Positions 1-8,767 of a stretch of DNA of 64,000 nt are shown piece by piece. Within the stretch, counting starts at the first letter, position 1. Every line of letters starts with the position of its first letter. The notes under the pieces were generated by a model. That model made no database searches, was not told the DNA's origin, and saw nothing but the letters and a program-made list of their open reading frames with translations. Origin of the DNA: Actinomadura sp. NBRC 104412 (lineage in GTDB: Bacteria; Actinomycetota; Actinomycetes; Streptosporangiales; Streptosporangiaceae); NCBI RefSeq assembly GCF_030269515.1, contig NZ_BSTM01000013.1, positions 124,001 through 188,000 of the forward strand, in the 5' to 3' direction. A program made the translations under genes and the position numbers.

Positions 1-485
1 CGGAACATCGCCGCGACCATGGTCGTTCGCAGCATCGCCCCGGTGGCGGCAGGGTCGAGCCCGCGATCCCCCACCACCGCCGCCGGCGCGGGGAGGGTTC
101 GCCATTTGGACGATTGCAGAGTGTTACGGACGTACGTGCGGTCTCCCACGACGATCACGCGGACGGCCCCGTTGCGGACGAGGTCCTCGTTGTACTCCCG
201 TTCGATCGTGGTGGTGACCGACCGCAGGTCCAGGTCGGTGGCGGGGTGACCCGGATCGGAGCGCTGGACGCCCCGCATCTCCGCGTTCATCTTGATCGGC
301 GGGAAACCCATGCCGTTGACGAACACCTTGACCTCGACATCGGCCCGGTGCGGCTGTTCCAAACCGCTGATGGCCCTTTTCAGGTGCTGGTAGTCATCCT
401 GCCGAGGATCCTTCGCGTTCTGCCCGCAGCCGGTCAGGACCAGCGCCACGACTCCCGCTACGGCGCACGCGGCACGCCAATTCAT
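1..485 (-). CDS. Secreted lipoprotein, N-terminal part (runs off the left edge)
   Basis: About 161 residues are visible; the C-terminus lies outside the window. The ATG has a GAGGGAGA ribosome site a few bases upstream. The N-terminus is a short signal peptide ending in a lipobox, LTGC, with the lipidated Cys at about residue 20, so the protein should be anchored outside the membrane. The mature part has no domain I can name with certainty. Its layout, with alternating strands and a VIVVGDRTYV stretch before SKWRTLP, resembles actinobacterial lipoproteins of the LppX/LprG-like kind, but that is inference. It lies 36 bases downstream of the secreted hydrolase and is probably cotranscribed with it. 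Confidence 0.8.
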   Translation of the reverse strand, partial: MNWRAACAVAGVVALVLTGCGQNAKDPRQDDYQHLKRAISGLEQPHRADVEVKVFVNGMGFPPIKMNAEMRGVQRSDPGHPATDLDLRSVTTTIEREYNEDLVRNGAVRVIVVGDRTYVRNTLQSSKWRTLPAPAAVVGDRGLDPAATGAMLRTTMVAAMF

Positions 486-521
486 CGCGTTCTCCCTCAT
501 GGTTGCTTTTGAGCGCGCCGC

Positions 522-1850
522 TCACCGGTAGCGGATGATGACCGGGGTGCCGGTGACCTGCACGGACTGGCCCGGCTGTACGGGCTGCGGCGATGCGCCG
601 ATGCGCTCGGCCTCGTAGGTGGTCGGTCCGGTGGGATAGCTGACCGACCCTTGCCCGGTCCAGCGGATGACGGCGTACTCACCGGTCTGATAGGCGAAAC
701 CGCACTGCCACATGTCGGGAGGCAGCCCGTAGGCGGTGCCGTGGCCGCAATACCGGATGGACGCGCCCTTCATCCAGCCGACGAGCTGCGTCACCGCGTG
801 CCCGGCGATCGTCGGTTCCCGTCCCGCGTCCTGGAGCTTGAGTCCGAGGCCGTCCTCGCCCCAGCCGTAGTAGTAGGACCTGCCGAGCCGGTTGTAGAGG
901 CCCATGAGGAAATAGCGGGTCACCCAGTCCGCGGCCTGGCGGTCGGTGCCGGGGAACGGATCGGCCTCGGGCTCCTCGGTGGTCTCGGTGTCCCAGATCG
1001 GCTTGGTGACGCCCCGGCCGGCCAGCACCGAACGTGCCGTGGCGACCATGTCCTCGGCGCGCTCCGGCCAGACGATCGCGTGATCGGTGCCGTCCGTGTA
1101 GAGGTGGACGGCGACCCGGTCGGCGTAGGTGTAACCGCCGAGTTCGGCGAACCGGCGCATCCAATCCCGCACCTCCGTCCGGTGCAGCATGGTCGCGCTC
1201 GGGCTGACGACCAGTGCGGACGGGTCCACCGACTTGATGATCTGGTAGGCCCGGCGCGCCATGTCCCGCATCTGCTCCACGGTGCCGCCGTAGTAGCCGG
1301 GGTGCGTGGCCTCGTTCCACAGTTCGTACGCCTCGATGCGGCCCTTGTAACGGGTCACGACGCGGTGGACGTAGTCGTCCCAATCGCTCAAATCTTCAGG
1401 CGGTTCGATGGTGCAGGGCTCGCTGTACTTGCAGGGGTCGCCCTGCGGGTTGGCCCACAGCGGGGTCTGACCCATCGTGTAGAGGACCGGCAGCCCCTTG
1501 GACCGCGCCCCGTCCACCAGGGCGTCGAGTGTCGACCAGTTGTACACGTCCTGCTGCGGTTCGATGGTCGACCAGCGCGTCGCGTCGTCCCAGAGCCGGA
1601 CCGCGCCGACATCGATGGTCGGCATGCTCCCGTCGCCGACCCCCACGATGTCGACGCCGAAGCCGACCTTGCCGACGGGAACCGGCGGATCCGCCGACCA
1701 GCCGCCCGACGACCGCGATGCCGCGCCCGCCGCGCGAGCCGTATGAGCGGCACCGGCCGACGCGCCGCCGCCCGGATCCGGCGCGGCGATCGCGGTGAAC
1801 GCGGCCAGAGCCGCGACCGTTGCGATGACGCCGATGACGTTCCGGAGCAT
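522..1850 (-). CDS. Secreted glycoside hydrolase-like protein (GH39/clan A-like TIM barrel)
   Basis: The 442-residue reading begins at the ATG preceded by GGGGGACG; an upstream in-frame ATG lacks such a site and would bury the signal peptide. Residues 1-24 form a signal peptide. The barrel starts near residue 60. YELWNE (residues 175-180) matches the strand-4 Asn-Glu of clan A glycosidases, giving Glu180 as acid/base, and IWDTET places Glu289 as the likely nucleophile. WSTIEPQQDVYNWSTLD and YTMGQTPLWA are further features of the GH39/GH5-like fold. The substrate is unknown. The domain is a clear paralogue of the outer domain of the next gene upstream (for example DLSDWDxYVHxVVxRYKGRI in both), where the two catalytic Glu residues are lost. 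Confidence 0.85.
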   Translation of the reverse strand: MLRNVIGVIATVAALAAFTAIAAPDPGGGASAGAAHTARAAGAASRSSGGWSADPPVPVGKVGFGVDIVGVGDGSMPTIDVGAVRLWDDATRWSTIEPQQDVYNWSTLDALVDGARSKGLPVLYTMGQTPLWANPQGDPCKYSEPCTIEPPEDLSDWDDYVHRVVTRYKGRIEAYELWNEATHPGYYGGTVEQMRDMARRAYQIIKSVDPSALVVSPSATMLHRTEVRDWMRRFAELGGYTYADRVAVHLYTDGTDHAIVWPERAEDMVATARSVLAGRGVTKPIWDTETTEEPEADPFPGTDRQAADWVTRYFLMGLYNRLGRSYYYGWGEDGLGLKLQDAGREPTIAGHAVTQLVGWMKGASIRYCGHGTAYGLPPDMWQCGFAYQTGEYAVIRWTGQGSVSYPTGPTTYEAERIGASPQPVQPGQSVQVTGTPVIIRYR

Positions 1851-2012
1851 GGCGACGTCCCCCGTTCGTTCCTTCGTGATGCCGCTGGTGACTCGTGCGC
1901 CGAGCACGGGATCCATGCCACCCGTTCACGGATCCGCACCAATGGGTAGCGCGCCGCGCCTATCCGATCGCTATCAGGCGCCTGTCCCCGCTGTTCAGGA
2001 CGCTCCGGGCGG

Positions 2013-4190
2013 TCAGCCGAAACGGATCAGGACGGGACGCTCGCCGATCACCACGGGCCGCCCGGCGCGGACGGGCACGGACCGCCCGTCGAGATGGTCG
2101 ACGCGCCGCGCGCCGCGTTCGAGGCTCATGGCGGCAGCGCCCTCGGCCGTCCAGCGCACGGCCACCTCCCCGCCGCCCCGCACACGGGGCAACGTGAACC
2201 GGCACTGCCACACCCCGTCCGGCAGGCCGTTGGCCCGCCCCTGCCCGCACGACCGGACCGACGCGCCGTCCAGCCAGTCCTGGAGCCTGTCGATGAACAG
2301 CGCCGCCCGGGTCGGCGCGCTGCCCTCCACCTGGAGCACGAGAGGCAGGCCCTGGACGCCCCAGCTGTAGAAGTACATGCGGGTGTAACGGGCGTAGAGG
2401 CCCGCCAGGTAGAAGCGCACCGCGTAGTTGTTGGCGTCGCGCTCGCGCAGTGGCTTGTCCGTGGGAACGGAATGACCCGGCCCTGTGGCGTACATGGGCA
2501 GGTGCACTCCGGCGTTGTGCAGCGTGTTGTAGATGAGGACGGCCAGTTCCGTCATTTCCTCGGGACGGCCGATGTTCCTGCGCGGATGCAGCTTGACCGC
2601 GGCGGCGTCACAGGAGCGGTAGCCGCCCAGGGTCGCGAAGGTCGCGAGGGACCGGCGTCCCTGGGACGTCCACAGTTTCCCGAAGGAAGGGCACACCACC
2701 GTGGCACGTGGGTCCTCCTCCTTGATGATGGCGGCGGCCCGGTGCGTCATCTCCACCAGAGTCGCCAAGTCACCCGTGTAATGCTCGGGGGTGTTGGCGA
2801 AATCCCAGATCTCGTAAGCGCCGATACGTCCCTTGTAACGGGACACCACCGCGTGTACGTACTTGTCCCAGTCGGACAGGTCGCGGGGCGGCGCCGTCCT
2901 AGAGCCGTCGTCGTACGCACTGCGGGGAGCGTCCGGTGCCGCCGCCCAGGATGGGGTGATGCCCATGGTGTAGAGCATCGGAAGGTGCTCGCGTTCCGCT
3001 CCCGCCACCATCCGGTCGAGGTTGCTCCAGTCGAACCTGCCGGGCTCGGGTTGGACGTTCGCCCAGCGCGTACGGCTGTCCCAGAACCGGGCCGCCCCGA
3101 TGCGGAACCCCGGCATGGCGCCGCTCTTGGTTCCGATGGTCGTACCGAAGAAGGCCGCCGGCACCGGCTTCGGCGGCGACTCCCTCCATGCGGGCCCGGG
3201 GACGAACTGCACCGGCGGCGCTTGCGCGGACACCCCTGTGGTGAACCCGCCCGCCGCAGCCGATCCGCCGGCACAGACCATCAAGGCCATCACCACGGCC
3301 ACGCCGATGGCCCTGACCCGCCCGCTACCGGTCGCGGCGGGCCCGGCCGGCTTGGCGGCGGAGGCGGCGGGTACCGAGGTGCCGGTGGGAGGCGATGCGC
3401 GCGGGCGTTCCGGGACGGGGATGAGCGGTTCGGGGTCGCGATCGCCCCTCAGGATCACCTCGTGCAACTCGCGCAACCGGGCCGTCGGCTCCAGGCCCGT
3501 CTCCTCCACGAGCAGTGCGCGCCCGCTGCGGTAGACCTCCAGCGCCTCCGTACGCCGTCCGCAACGGTAGAGGGCCAGCATCAGCCGGGCGCGGAGTTCC
3601 TCCCGGAGTGGATGCTCGTCGACCAGCGCCGCCAGTTCCGCCACCACGGCCGCATGCCGCCCCAGAGCCAGCTCAAGGCCGAGGCACTCCTCGATCGCCG
3701 TCAGGCGCAGCTCGTCCAGCCGTGCCGCCTCGCGTGGGACGAACACCGCGCTGGCGCCTTCCAAGGGCTGCCCGCGCCAGAGCGCGAGCGCCGCGCGGAA
3801 CTCCGCGACGGCTTCGTCCGGCCTCCCCTGGGCGGCGTGGTCGCGAGCACGCTCGATCCGACCCGTGAACTCCGAGACGTCCAGCGCCACGAAGATCCCC
3901 GCCCAGCCCGTACGGAGGACATAGCCGGGCGGCCTGGTCTCGATCACCGCACCGGCGGCGCCCAGCGACCGCCGTACCCGGTGCACGAGCGTGTGGACCT
4001 GGGCGCGGGCGGAAGCGGGCGGCCGGTCCCCCCACAGCTCGTCCACCAGCCGGTCGACGGAGACCACGAGATCCGCGTTCAGCAGCAGCGCGGCCAGCAG
4101 CGCACGCTGCCTGCCACCGCCGAGCGGCACCGGACGGCCGTCCCTCCGCACCTCCACCGGGCCCAGCAATGAGAAGCCGACGTCCAGCAT
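2013..4190 (-). CDS. Membrane-spanning SARP regulator with a degenerate glycosidase sensor domain
   Basis: Start chosen at the ATG with GGGAGGAG 5 bases upstream (725 residues), not the upstream in-frame ATG. Residues 1-96 are an OmpR/SARP winged helix (LLGPVEVRRDG, RQRALLAALLL, LWGDRPP). Residues 97-245 are a bacterial transcriptional activator domain. A Pro/Ala linker (about 250-290) leads to one hydrophobic segment (292-316). The outer part (345-700) is homologous to the secreted hydrolase downstream. At the acid/base position it reads YEIWDFAN (459-466), with Phe464 replacing Glu, and at the nucleophile position MYATGPG replaces IWDTETT. The outer domain should therefore bind but not cleave a glycan. 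The layout parallels ToxR/CadC one-component sensors. The likely target is the hydrolase-lipoprotein pair downstream. Confidence 0.85.
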   Translation of the reverse strand: MLDVGFSLLGPVEVRRDGRPVPLGGGRQRALLAALLLNADLVVSVDRLVDELWGDRPPASARAQVHTLVHRVRRSLGAAGAVIETRPPGYVLRTGWAGIFVALDVSEFTGRIERARDHAAQGRPDEAVAEFRAALALWRGQPLEGASAVFVPREAARLDELRLTAIEECLGLELALGRHAAVVAELAALVDEHPLREELRARLMLALYRCGRRTEALEVYRSGRALLVEETGLEPTARLRELHEVILRGDRDPEPLIPVPERPRASPPTGTSVPAASAAKPAGPAATGSGRVRAIGVAVVMALMVCAGGSAAAGGFTTGVSAQAPPVQFVPGPAWRESPPKPVPAAFFGTTIGTKSGAMPGFRIGAARFWDSRTRWANVQPEPGRFDWSNLDRMVAGAEREHLPMLYTMGITPSWAAAPDAPRSAYDDGSRTAPPRDLSDWDKYVHAVVSRYKGRIGAYEIWDFANTPEHYTGDLATLVEMTHRAAAIIKEEDPRATVVCPSFGKLWTSQGRRSLATFATLGGYRSCDAAAVKLHPRRNIGRPEEMTELAVLIYNTLHNAGVHLPMYATGPGHSVPTDKPLRERDANNYAVRFYLAGLYARYTRMYFYSWGVQGLPLVLQVEGSAPTRAALFIDRLQDWLDGASVRSCGQGRANGLPDGVWQCRFTLPRVRGGGEVAVRWTAEGAAAMSLERGARRVDHLDGRSVPVRAGRPVVIGERPVLIRFG

Positions 4191-4271
4191 GCACTCCTCC
4201 CGCCCAACCGCACCGTGGGGACGCACAGGCGGCGCCGCGTTCATGATGCCGTCGGGGGGCGAGGGTGGGTA

Positions 4272-4313
4272 GCCGGCAGGCCCGATGCGGGCAACGGCCG
4301 CGGGCCTGCCGGC
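4272..4313 (-). terminator. Long perfect stem-loop after the beta-propeller gene
   Basis: GCCGGCAGGCCCG at 4272-4284 pairs perfectly with CGGGCCTGCCGGC at 4301-4313, a 13-bp GC stem with a 16-base loop. It lies between the 3' end of the beta-propeller gene and the start of the SARP regulator, both on the minus strand, so it probably separates the two transcripts. There is no U-tract, as is usual for actinomycete terminators. Confidence 0.7.
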
Positions 4314-4331
4314 GACCCTGTCAGGGCGGCG

Positions 4332-5588
4332 TCAGCCGGTGGACGGGCCGGTCCAGCCGACGGGCAGGCGAGCGACCCGGACCCGCTGCGGATGGTCGCC
4401 GACGGGAACGGACGTGATCTTGCGTCCGGTGGCGAAGTCGATGGCCGTGACCTGGTCGGCGTCGCTCTCGGAGATCACGCAGGCGCGGCCGTCGCCGCTG
4501 ACGGTGGCCCAGTACGGCTTGGCGGCCGGGACCAGGGGGCCTTCCTGGAGGGTGGAGCGGTCGACGATGGTGGCGTAGTCGTCCATGGTCCCGGCGATGC
4601 ACAGCTTGGTCCCGGCGGGGTTCATGGACATGCCGTGGTGGCGGGAGTCGTTGACGAAGGTGGTGCGGTCATCGGAGGTGTCGGGGTTCTCCGGGAGGGT
4701 CTTCATCCGGGTGATGGCGTCGGTGGCCACGTCGTACTCGAAGAAGCCGTTGAAGAACGAGACCTGGAAGTACAGCTTGGACTCGTCGGGGGTGAAGGCC
4801 ACCGGGCGCACGGCGTCGGACATGTCGCGGCGGCCGAAGGCGTCGAGCCGCTGCCGCATGTCGACGGTCCTGACGACGTCGTAGGTGGTGGCGTCGGCGA
4901 TGGTGATCTTGCGGTCGCCCTTGAGGAAGTCCTGCCAGGGCGCGTCGAAGTCGTTGTTCACCTCGCCGATCGACATGTTCCAGATCTTGCCGTCGCGGGT
5001 GAAGACGTTCTCGTGGGGCTTGTCGCCGGTGCGGAACGACCCGAGCTCCCGGCCGGTGTTGATGTCCAGCACGTGCACGGTGTTGCCGGTGGACGCCGAC
5101 ACCGCCACCCGGGAGCCGTCGGGCGAGACGGCCATGTGGTCGGAGCGGAAACCGGAGACCGGGAAGCGCCACCGCACCCTGCCGGTGGCGGTGTCGATGG
5201 AGACCACGTCGGCGAAGCTGGGACGCGAGACGACGATGGCCGAGCCGTCGGGCGTGCTGTACAGGTCGTCGGTGAACTGGTCGTGGCCCTCGCCGACGGT
5301 CTCGCGGATGCCGAGGAAGAAGGCCAGCCGGATGGGATTGAGATAGATCTCGAGGAGCCGCTCGTCCTTGTCGGGGATGAGGTTGATCCGGCCGATCTTG
5401 GCGAAGTCGCCGCTGGACCTGATGACGTCGGCGGTGCCTTCCCAGTTGTTGCCGACCAGCATCACCTCCTGCAGCGGCACGGCGTTCGCGGGGACGGTTC
5501 CGGCCGTGACGGTCGCGGCGGCCGTCACGATCGCCAGGGCGCCGCCGAGCAGGGATCTGCGCAGGCGCGCGGCGGTCGGAGCTCGCAT
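4332..5588 (-). CDS. Secreted YncE-like beta-propeller protein
   Basis: 418 residues from the ATG preceded by AGGAGG. The N-terminus is an Arg-rich signal peptide (RLRRSLLGGALAIVTAAATV) ending near AxA (VPANA). The rest is built of repeating blades such as MAVSPDGSRVAVS, VHVLDINTGRELGSF, AFTPDESKLYF and VTAIDFATGRKI, the pattern of YVTN/YncE seven-bladed propellers. No catalytic residues can be assigned, and members usually bind ligands or partners outside the cell. It is divergent from a TetR regulator across a 163-base gap with two inverted repeats, so TetR control is likely. The strong hairpin after it suggests a single-gene transcript. Confidence 0.8.
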   Translation of the reverse strand: MRAPTAARLRRSLLGGALAIVTAAATVTAGTVPANAVPLQEVMLVGNNWEGTADVIRSSGDFAKIGRINLIPDKDERLLEIYLNPIRLAFFLGIRETVGEGHDQFTDDLYSTPDGSAIVVSRPSFADVVSIDTATGRVRWRFPVSGFRSDHMAVSPDGSRVAVSASTGNTVHVLDINTGRELGSFRTGDKPHENVFTRDGKIWNMSIGEVNNDFDAPWQDFLKGDRKITIADATTYDVVRTVDMRQRLDAFGRRDMSDAVRPVAFTPDESKLYFQVSFFNGFFEYDVATDAITRMKTLPENPDTSDDRTTFVNDSRHHGMSMNPAGTKLCIAGTMDDYATIVDRSTLQEGPLVPAAKPYWATVSGDGRACVISESDADQVTAIDFATGRKITSVPVGDHPQRVRVARLPVGWTGPSTG

Positions 5589-5642
5589 GGTCGTCCTCCT
5601 GGGGGGTGAGGGGCGGGACACGTGATGAACGCACATGCCCAT

Positions 5643-5686
5643 AGAGTGGAAACGGCCGTTTTCAACTCTTGGTTACTGGATAGTAA
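5643..5686. promoter_or_regulatory. Two inverted repeats in the beta-propeller/TetR divergent promoter
   Basis: AAACGGCCGTTT (5650-5661) is a perfect 12-bp palindrome, extended by AGAGT (5643-5647) and ACTCT (5665-5669) on either side. Twelve bases on, TTACT-GGAT-AGTAA (5673-5686) is a second inverted repeat of the TetR operator type. The region is much more A/T-rich than its surroundings. Either repeat could be the site of the adjacent TetR protein. Confidence 0.6.
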
Positions 5687-5751
5687 GCTTGGGTGAGAGC
5701 CGCGACAAGACCCGATGCGGAACGATCGGCGGACCAGGCGAAGGGGGCACG

Positions 5752-6408
5752 GTGGCCAACCGGAACCCGGCCGGCCGGTACAAGGGCAGGCCGGTCGGCG
5801 AGCGCCGGGCCGAACGCCGGCGGCGCTTCCTGACCGCGGCCCTGGACCTGTTCGGCGCCGGCCCCGGCTACCGCGACACCAGGGTCGTCGACATCTGCAA
5901 GGCCGCCGGGCTGTCCACCCGCCAGTTCTACGAGGAGTTCGACACCCTCGAAGACGTCCTGGCCGAACTGCATCTGTACGTGAACGACGTCGCCCAGCAG
6001 GCCGTCCTCGACGCGCTGCCCCACGTCCAGGACAAGCCCGTGACCGAACGCTTCACGCGCCTCCTGCGCGCCTACGTCGAAGGCGCCGCGTCCGACCCGC
6101 GCCACGCCCGCATCGCCTACGTCGAGATCATCGGCGTCAGCCGCCGCATGGACCGTCAGCGCCTGGAACGCCGCGCCGTCTGGATCGACTTCATCGCCCA
6201 GACCGTCGACGAGGCCATCCGGCGCGGCGAGGTCCCGCCCGGGAACTACCGGATCGCCGCCGCCGCCTTCATCGGCGCCGTCAACGGCCTCATGCACGAC
6301 TGGGTCGTCGGCTGGGTCGACGCCTCCCTGGACGAGATCGCCGACGAGCTCCTGCACATGGCCGTCGGCCGATACAAGCTCGTCAGCGGCGAGAACCCGG
6401 ACCACTAG
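5752..6408 (+). CDS. TetR/AcrR family transcriptional regulator
   Basis: 218 residues from GTG, preceded by GAAGGGGG; the upstream open frame crosses the operator region and is not counted. The N-terminal helix-turn-helix reads RRFLTAALDLF, TRVVDICKAAGLSTRQFYEEF, the usual TetR pattern with Phe/Tyr in the recognition helix, followed by an all-helical ligand-binding domain. It is divergent from the secreted beta-propeller gene and probably represses it and itself through the repeats at 5643-5686. The ligand is unknown. Confidence 0.9.
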   Translation: MANRNPAGRYKGRPVGERRAERRRRFLTAALDLFGAGPGYRDTRVVDICKAAGLSTRQFYEEFDTLEDVLAELHLYVNDVAQQAVLDALPHVQDKPVTERFTRLLRAYVEGAASDPRHARIAYVEIIGVSRRMDRQRLERRAVWIDFIAQTVDEAIRRGEVPPGNYRIAAAAFIGAVNGLMHDWVVGWVDASLDEIADELLHMAVGRYKLVSGENPDH

Positions 6409-6505
6409 GGCGCCGCGCCACCGCCGTCGCGGTCGTGCGGCTACCGGGCATGGAGGAGCACCCAGGTGCGTGATCTGCTGAAGCCCAGCTTCGGCGCCTC
6501 CTGCC

Positions 6506-8764
6506 CTAGCCCGGCATCGGCCGCCCGATGGTGCCCATCAGCTCGGCCCAGCGGGCGGCGAAGAGGGCGCCTTCGGGGCGGCACTCCTTGGCGAGCCTGG
6601 CGTAGCTCCAACCTTCGGAGGCGGGGCAGCATTCGTGGGCGGGCCAGGTCCACGGGTGGTCAAGGCCGTCGGCCACGATGCTTTCGCTCAGCCGTACCAG
6701 AGGGCCGTAGGCCCGTACCCGGTCGAAGGAGCACTCGGTGTCGTCGTAGTACATGTGGTAGAGGTCCAGGTTGCGCTGGATGATCTCGCGGCCGTGCTCC
6801 AGCAGGCCCGTCCTCGTGCAGAACTCCAGGTGCGCCGCCACCTCGGGTGGGTCCTGGGCGGTGCGGTAGGTGCGCTCGTGGACGGCGTGTGCCCGGTCGA
6901 GGCGTCCGGTACGCAGGTAGGGCAGGAGAAGGTAGTCCTCTCTCTCCTCGACGCCCGGACGTGACTCGTCCAGGAGCGGGGCCATCGATTCCATGGCCTG
7001 CTCGTCGAGGCCGAGACGCAGCCACCACCGCGTGCGGCGGAGGATGTTGGAACGGGTCTCGTAGATGGGGATGGAAGGCAGTTCGCTGAACGCCGCCCAT
7101 GCGGCCTTGGCCGCGTCCACGTCCCCGCGGCACGACTCCAGCTCCACGCGGAACCAGCGCAGGTGATGAAGGTCCTCCGTGCCGGGACGGCAGTGCGGCT
7201 CCAGCATGCGGAGAAGGCCCTGGATCTGGGCGGCGTGAACGGTGGGGTAGGTCAGGACGCGGTCCAGTGCGATGGGCACAGCGTCCCACATGCGGTCGAG
7301 CTGGTCGGTCGTCATGAGGGACGGGTGGGCGGAGTGGAGGCGGGCCAGTTCGGCGAGCATTGTGAACAGGCGCACGCGACCGCTCTTCCAGGACGCCAGC
7401 GCGCTGAGGAAGGCGAGGCGGATCTCCAGGGCCGCTTCAGGCTCGTCCATCGCGACCGCGTTCTGGAGGAGCCGTTGCAGGCGGACGCTGATGTCCCGCT
7501 CCCGCTCCAGGGCCAGGGCGTCCCGGAGGCCGGCCCGCAGATCGTCGCGGGTCGCGGTGGAGAGATGCGGCGCCGGACCGGGCGCCGCGCGGTGACGCGG
7601 CTCGGCGGTGCCGGGCGGAAGGGGCAGGTGCTCGGCGATCGGCCCGGCGTGCAGGAACTCGGTGACCTTCTCGCTCTGGAAGGTCGTGCCGTTCAGCTCG
7701 TCCAGCTTGAGCGCGAAGTTCACCACCTGCCAGCGCAGGTCGGAGAACAGGGCGGAGTAGGACCACACCGTGAAGGCGTCGCAGCCGGGATCGTCGCAGT
7801 CACAGGGCCAGAACCACTCCCGGTCCATGTCCTTCTCCAGGACGCGGCGGCACAGCAGGGCCGCAGCGGCCGCCGTCCACATGCCCTCGACCGAGGTGAC
7901 CTCCCCCGCGGCCTTGAAGAGGTGGCGGTGCAGGACGTCCAGTCCGCGCTCCTCGTTCCCGGTGCGCGCGCAGAACTCCAGGTGGGCCGCGATGTCCTCC
8001 AGCTTCTTGCCCGGCCGCGTGTAGGTGCGCTGATGCGCCGCCACGGCCTCCTCAAGGCGCCCCGTGCACAGGTACGACATGATCAGGTCATCGCCGACCT
8101 CGCTGTCCTCGGACGCACCGACGTGCCCGGCCATCAGGGGCGCGAGCACCTCGACGGCACGGTCGGCCCGGCCCAGCCGCCGCCACATGAGCGCCTCGTG
8201 GCAGACCACGCCGGGCATCACGAAGTGCGTCTCCGCCCCGGCGCGCCAGCGCAGGCCCCGCCAGATCCGCTCGACGGCCTCAAGGTCACCCCTGCGGGCC
8301 TCGACCGTCATCCGGTAGTGGTCGATGGCGTAACGGGTTCCGGTCCGGGTGGGCGGGCAGTGGCGTTCCAGATCGTCCAGCAGCCGGTGGATCCGCTGAG
8401 CGGGCTCGGGATAGAGCCAGACGTAGGCGTCGACGACGAGGAAGAGCTGGCACCACATCCAGTGGACGAGGTCCTCGGGATACAGGTGCGGTTCGGCATG
8501 CCACATCCGCAGGCACTCGTGCAGGACGGGAAGGGCCTCGGAGAAGAAGGCCAGCGGCTCGCCGTTCAGCGGCTTGCCCCGCAGCGCCCAGGCGAACGTC
8601 ACCTTGGTCCTGAAGAGGACCTCCGGGTCGCCGAGGGCCTCGGCGTGCGGGACGACCTCCCGCACCGCCTCCAGGTAGACCTCCCCTCCGGGCCCGCCGT
8701 CGGCGTCGTCCAGGCGGTCCGCGGCGGCGAGCCTGGCGAGGACCTCGTCGCGGCCGAGCAGCAT
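6506..8764 (-). CDS. Large helical-repeat (TPR-like) protein paired with an Hsp90 homologue
   Basis: 752 residues, predicted soluble and almost all helical. It consists of two homologous halves. Near residue 235 GRLEEAVAAHQRTY leads to AAHLEFCARTG; near residue 617 GRLDRAHAVHERTY leads to AAHLEFCTRTG. Each half ends in a Trp/Cys-rich segment: WFWPCDCDDPGC (317-328), a possible metal site, and a degenerate WTWPAHECCP in the second half. The repeats look like tetratricopeptide or related solenoids. It starts 3 bases after the Hsp90 stop with AGGGGT as ribosome site, so the two are cotranscribed and probably work together. I do not recognise a named family. Confidence 0.8.
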   Translation of the reverse strand: MLLGRDEVLARLAAADRLDDADGGPGGEVYLEAVREVVPHAEALGDPEVLFRTKVTFAWALRGKPLNGEPLAFFSEALPVLHECLRMWHAEPHLYPEDLVHWMWCQLFLVVDAYVWLYPEPAQRIHRLLDDLERHCPPTRTGTRYAIDHYRMTVEARRGDLEAVERIWRGLRWRAGAETHFVMPGVVCHEALMWRRLGRADRAVEVLAPLMAGHVGASEDSEVGDDLIMSYLCTGRLEEAVAAHQRTYTRPGKKLEDIAAHLEFCARTGNEERGLDVLHRHLFKAAGEVTSVEGMWTAAAAALLCRRVLEKDMDREWFWPCDCDDPGCDAFTVWSYSALFSDLRWQVVNFALKLDELNGTTFQSEKVTEFLHAGPIAEHLPLPPGTAEPRHRAAPGPAPHLSTATRDDLRAGLRDALALERERDISVRLQRLLQNAVAMDEPEAALEIRLAFLSALASWKSGRVRLFTMLAELARLHSAHPSLMTTDQLDRMWDAVPIALDRVLTYPTVHAAQIQGLLRMLEPHCRPGTEDLHHLRWFRVELESCRGDVDAAKAAWAAFSELPSIPIYETRSNILRRTRWWLRLGLDEQAMESMAPLLDESRPGVEEREDYLLLPYLRTGRLDRAHAVHERTYRTAQDPPEVAAHLEFCTRTGLLEHGREIIQRNLDLYHMYYDDTECSFDRVRAYGPLVRLSESIVADGLDHPWTWPAHECCPASEGWSYARLAKECRPEGALFAARWAELMGTIGRPMPG

Positions 8765-8767
8765 CGG

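Noticed and set aside
2094-4172. A 692-codon plus-strand frame opposite the SARP fusion
   Set aside because: Shadow of the real minus-strand gene, which has recognisable SARP and barrel domains.
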